Source: Cryptomeria japonica
Lineage: Eukaryota > Streptophyta > Pinopsida > Cupressales > Cupressaceae
Length of the DNA stretch: 64,000 bases
Assembly: GCF_030272615.1 (NCBI RefSeq)
Contig: NC_081405.1
Span: 649,053,420 to 649,117,419, forward strand
Direction: 5' to 3'
Of this stretch, positions 61,101-64,000 are shown piece after piece. Both the position numbers and the translations under genes were made by a program. Positions within the stretch are counted from its first letter, which is position 1. The number at the start of each line of letters is the position of its first letter. The notes beneath the pieces were generated by a model that worked only from the letters and a program-made list of their open reading frames with translations, had not been told where the DNA came from and searched no databases.

Positions 61101-64000
61101 TCAGATCCACATTTGTGGCTGAAGAGCATGCAAATAAGATTGCTCCCTCACCAGCATCAATTCCTTTTCTATGAAGGCGGCAGGAGTGAGCATGAACTTA
61201 TATGTCTTACAATCTCCCAGGGGAAAACTCTCATCAATGCAGACACCACTTCCCCTTTTGTTTGTGTATCCTGGATAATCTGCTATACTGAATGTGACAC
61301 ACTCCTTTAAGAAAAGTCCGGACTTCATTGCTTCTCCTACCAAATTCCATTTCCTATATAGCGGCCCCTCCTTGTGACTAACATGGATTTCTCCAATACA
61401 GCTGACGAGCATTCTTGCACTCCGAAAAAACTTACTCACCAAATCCCTGTGCCTCTGAATCACCTCATTGCTGTATTCCTTGCCCCAAAAGCCAGAATGA
61501 GGAAAATTAAACACAATTCTATCAAACATGGTTCCCCTGAAGAGCCCCAGCTGATCTATCATGGTTGCATCCACTTCATGCAGTACACATGCTCCACGAC
61601 TTAGCAAGTTACTAATTGAATTCCCCGCAGATTTGTAAAATGTTAAAACCATCTCTGCATTTAAAATATTCATGGATATATTAACTAATTAGTCTAAAGT
61701 CAAAATAGAAATAGTCAGAACAGAGTAATACCCAATTAGGAAGCATTGAATATAAATAATGCCAGACCTTTGGTGTCAAGTGATGTTGCTACAATATTCT
61801 CTGCAGACCCAAATGCTGTGGCCAAGGAAGAAGAAAACGAGAAGTCTCCCTCTCCAACCAACAGAATCCTATGCAAGCTGGAATAATGCATATGCATGGT
61901 CTGGAATGGGAAGAACCTCTGCTGAAATTTGGTGTACAAAAAACCTACAATCAGCTCATACTTAAAACAATATCTACATTCAAGAATGTCCCCAATTTTG
62001 GCAATAAATTTTAGAGTCTGACATTCTCTCAACCTTTTCATGAAGATAATACAAAAGGTTTTCTGAAATGTGGCCAATACTTTGCATAAAACTACAAAAT
62101 CCTAACAATTGCAAAAGATTTCTTCTTCTACATAACAAGTAGTAGCAGTTTTTCAACTTTTTACTAATTGGAGGAACGCTATTTGAAAACCATCTAGTAT
62201 TCTCAGTTACTGATTCTCCAAGCACCCAATAAAATCATTTAAAATTTAAATCAATAAAAGATGTATAAGTCTACTAAATGCTAATAAGGAATGAAAATCA
62301 ATCATTGCAAAGATTAGACTCGGCCTTAATATTGAAACAGGGTTGCATTGAAGGTCTCTTCATTAAAAATACCAACATAGCTAATCAATGAGCCTTTTCC
62401 TCTTAAGGTGTTTTAGAGTTTACACATCATATTTGATGCTATTACTGAGTTCGTCTTTTATCTGAACTACCCATTCATATCTGGCTTCGTGGTCTTCTTG
62501 ATATTTTGACTAATATCTTGACTTCTACAGGAATCGCATTGGCTTACACCTTGATTTCCACAAGAATCACTTGCTGTCAAATGTACCTTGGGCATCACTC
62601 TGAAGCAATCCTTAACCAACCAATTGCGCTAAAGCATACCACACTGTCTTCAATCCTTGATATAGGTACCTTGCATTTTCCATCTTCCAATGACTTCTAA
62701 TACCCCAAAAATAAAACTGTAGACTACAACAGTCTGAAACAGATTGTCCGAATCTGCCGCATTGCAAATTTATTCCATTCACCTCAGAACACCTACAAAT
62801 CCAAACAGCCCTAGAACATGACCTCTTGTTACCGTATTTTTTCTATACCATATACACCTTCAACACTAAAATCAGAAACATTAGAACCAGGACCGATCAA
62901 ACTCAAATTCTTAAAGCGCAATTAGTCCTTTAAAAGGACTAGCCTCCGCATTTATCGAATGCCATCCTCCTGAAATCGCCCTAAAAGCAAAATTAAATTG
63001 CCCAGGAGATAAAAGTCGTCTTCCTTAATTTGCAGTTCAGAAAATAACAAACCCAAATTCCCAATTGCCAATAAGCCCTTAAAAAGGACCAGTGCCTCCA
63101 TCTATCGAATGTCATCCTCCTGAAATTGCCCAGAAAACAAAACTCGTCCTCCTTGAATTGCCCAAAAAAAGAAAACTCGTCCCCCTTAAATTGGCGAAAC
63201 GAAAACCTAAAAAGTGTAAAAAAACGAACCTAAAAAGGGTGCTCACCATTGCAAAATCTCAGTTCACGCAACCTTCTCAAAACCCTTTACGCCTAAAGTC
63301 AAAATTATAGCCTCATTTCACTAAACCCTCAATTAATACTCGGATCAGACAGTCCATCAGACAGCCCTAAGCCATAAGTTACCTCGCACCCATACAATTG
63401 CATGCATTCTGTTGTGGGTAGCGTAGTTTTTTGAAAACTAAATCTGCCAGAGCATCACCCAAACTTGATACTGCTCCAACTCTTTCCTCTATTGCCATTA
63501 TATTAATTAAACCACATCCCAAAAACAATAACCCTTAATGTAAATTCATATAATTGAACAACCATTCGAACTTATCCAAGATTGCATGCATTATGTTGTG
63601 GGTAGTATAGGTTTTTGAAAGCTAACTCTACCCGTGCATTAGCCAAACTTGATAATGCTCCAAATCTTCCCTCTACTGAAATTATAGTACATTTAAGCAA
63701 ATCCCAAAATCACTAACCCTTAATATAAATTCATACGATTGAGTAACCATTGAAACATGCCCAACATTGCATGTATTCTGTTGTGGGTAGTACAGTTATT
63801 TTAAAACTAACCCTTCCAGAGCATCAGCCAAACTTGATACTGCTCCAGCTCTTCCCTCTACCGCCATTATAGTACATTAAAGCAAATCCCAAAACCATTA
63901 ACCCTTAATATAAAATTCATATAATTGAGTAACCATTAAAACATACCCAAGATAAAGCAAACTTACTTGAGCAAGAACTGCTCCGTCTATCTGCCTCTGT
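61101..64000 (-). CDS. DUF2431 (BMT5-like) methyltransferase-domain protein, copy 2 (5' end cut)
   Basis: Exons are 61101-61654, 61768-61918 and 63967 to beyond 64000; the start codon is outside the window. Exons 2 and 3 have exactly the same lengths (151 and 554 bp) and phases as copy 1. Motifs are kept: ILLVGEGDFSFSSSLATAFG, ACVLHEVDAT, FDRIVFNFPHSGFWGKEY, HVSHK, DYPGYTNKRGSG, SFPLGDCKTYKF. By eye exon 3 is about 85% identical in protein to copy 1, with no stop or frameshift in either. Changes fall mostly outside the motifs, which suggests both copies have been under selection. Likely a SAM-dependent methyltransferase-like protein; the substrate is not known. Confidence 0.83.
63440..63955. 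repeat. 185-bp minisatellite in intron 1, copy 2
   Basis: At least three units, marked by the ATTCATATAATTGA-like stretch at about 63545, 63730 and 63915 (spacing 185 bp), are orthologous in position to 47170-47890 and also abut the exon 1 donor. Confidence 0.85.

Larger units (their letters stand above)
59700..64000 (-). repeat. Segmental duplication, copy 2 (runs off the edge)
   Basis: Same order and orientation as 44260-48000, starting around AAAGAGTTCAATCTCAGCTA at 59709. It includes about 800 bp at 60170-60985 absent from copy 1. Confidence 0.85.

Overview
This window looks like nuclear DNA from a land plant, probably a seed plant with a large, repeat-filled genome; a gymnosperm is a guess. 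The signs are AT-rich sequence, nested LTR retrotransposons with methionine-initiator tRNA primer sites, a plant L1-type LINE, a FAR1/MULE-type transposase with spliceable introns, a tRNA-derived SINE, and plant-type DUF2431 (BMT5-like) genes. There is no bacterial operon, rRNA, CRISPR array or organellar gene content. Most of the window is mobile DNA; only the two DUF2431 genes look like ordinary host genes.

Left part (1-25.2 kb). A Gypsy chromodomain terminus (1-204) runs into an LTR (about 226-1804) that is also followed by a primer site and a decayed Gypsy gag (1843-2860), so two copies share one LTR. A segment R (3853-6865) carries a SINE and a 1.2 kb polypyrimidine tract, and it recurs in direct orientation at 18942-25157. 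Between the copies lies a nest on the minus strand: a truncated Copia-type element (gag at 7378-8130, 5' LTR split into 8251-8380 and 17262-18941). Its LTR was split by an 8.9 kb element (8381-17261, 1196-bp LTRs, ACAGA target duplication) with a coiled-coil/zinc-knuckle gag-like ORF and a large unrecognised second ORF but no visible pol. That element was itself hit by a 769-bp solo LTR (14117-14885). R copy B carries another probable solo LTR of 3754 bp (19448-23201).

Middle part (25.5-39.2 kb). Inverted repeats of about 370 bp (25501-25862 and 38791-39165) bound a very large Mutator-like element. Inside are a worn LINE (about 28750-31260), long TG/AT microsatellites, and an intron-bearing transposase gene (32525-36744) with a FAR1-like N-terminal region, a MULE DDE core and a SWIM finger. 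Its 3' end is a series of small symmetric exons, three of which encode PFSIDLNQ. One in-frame TGA interrupts the gene.

Right part (39.2-64 kb). A decayed Gypsy (about 42690-43720) precedes two direct copies, about 16 kb apart, of a segment carrying a three-exon DUF2431 gene on the minus strand (44917-47982, and 61101 to beyond the right edge). Each gene has a roughly 185-bp minisatellite in intron 1, next to the exon 1 splice donor. Between them sits a nearly full-length LINE (48795-54745) with a target-site duplication, a short 5' UTR, ORF1, an overlapping ORF2 and a short A-tail; four in-frame stops inactivate it. The DUF2431 genes probably encode SAM-dependent methyltransferase-like proteins; everything else is mobile DNA and its debris.
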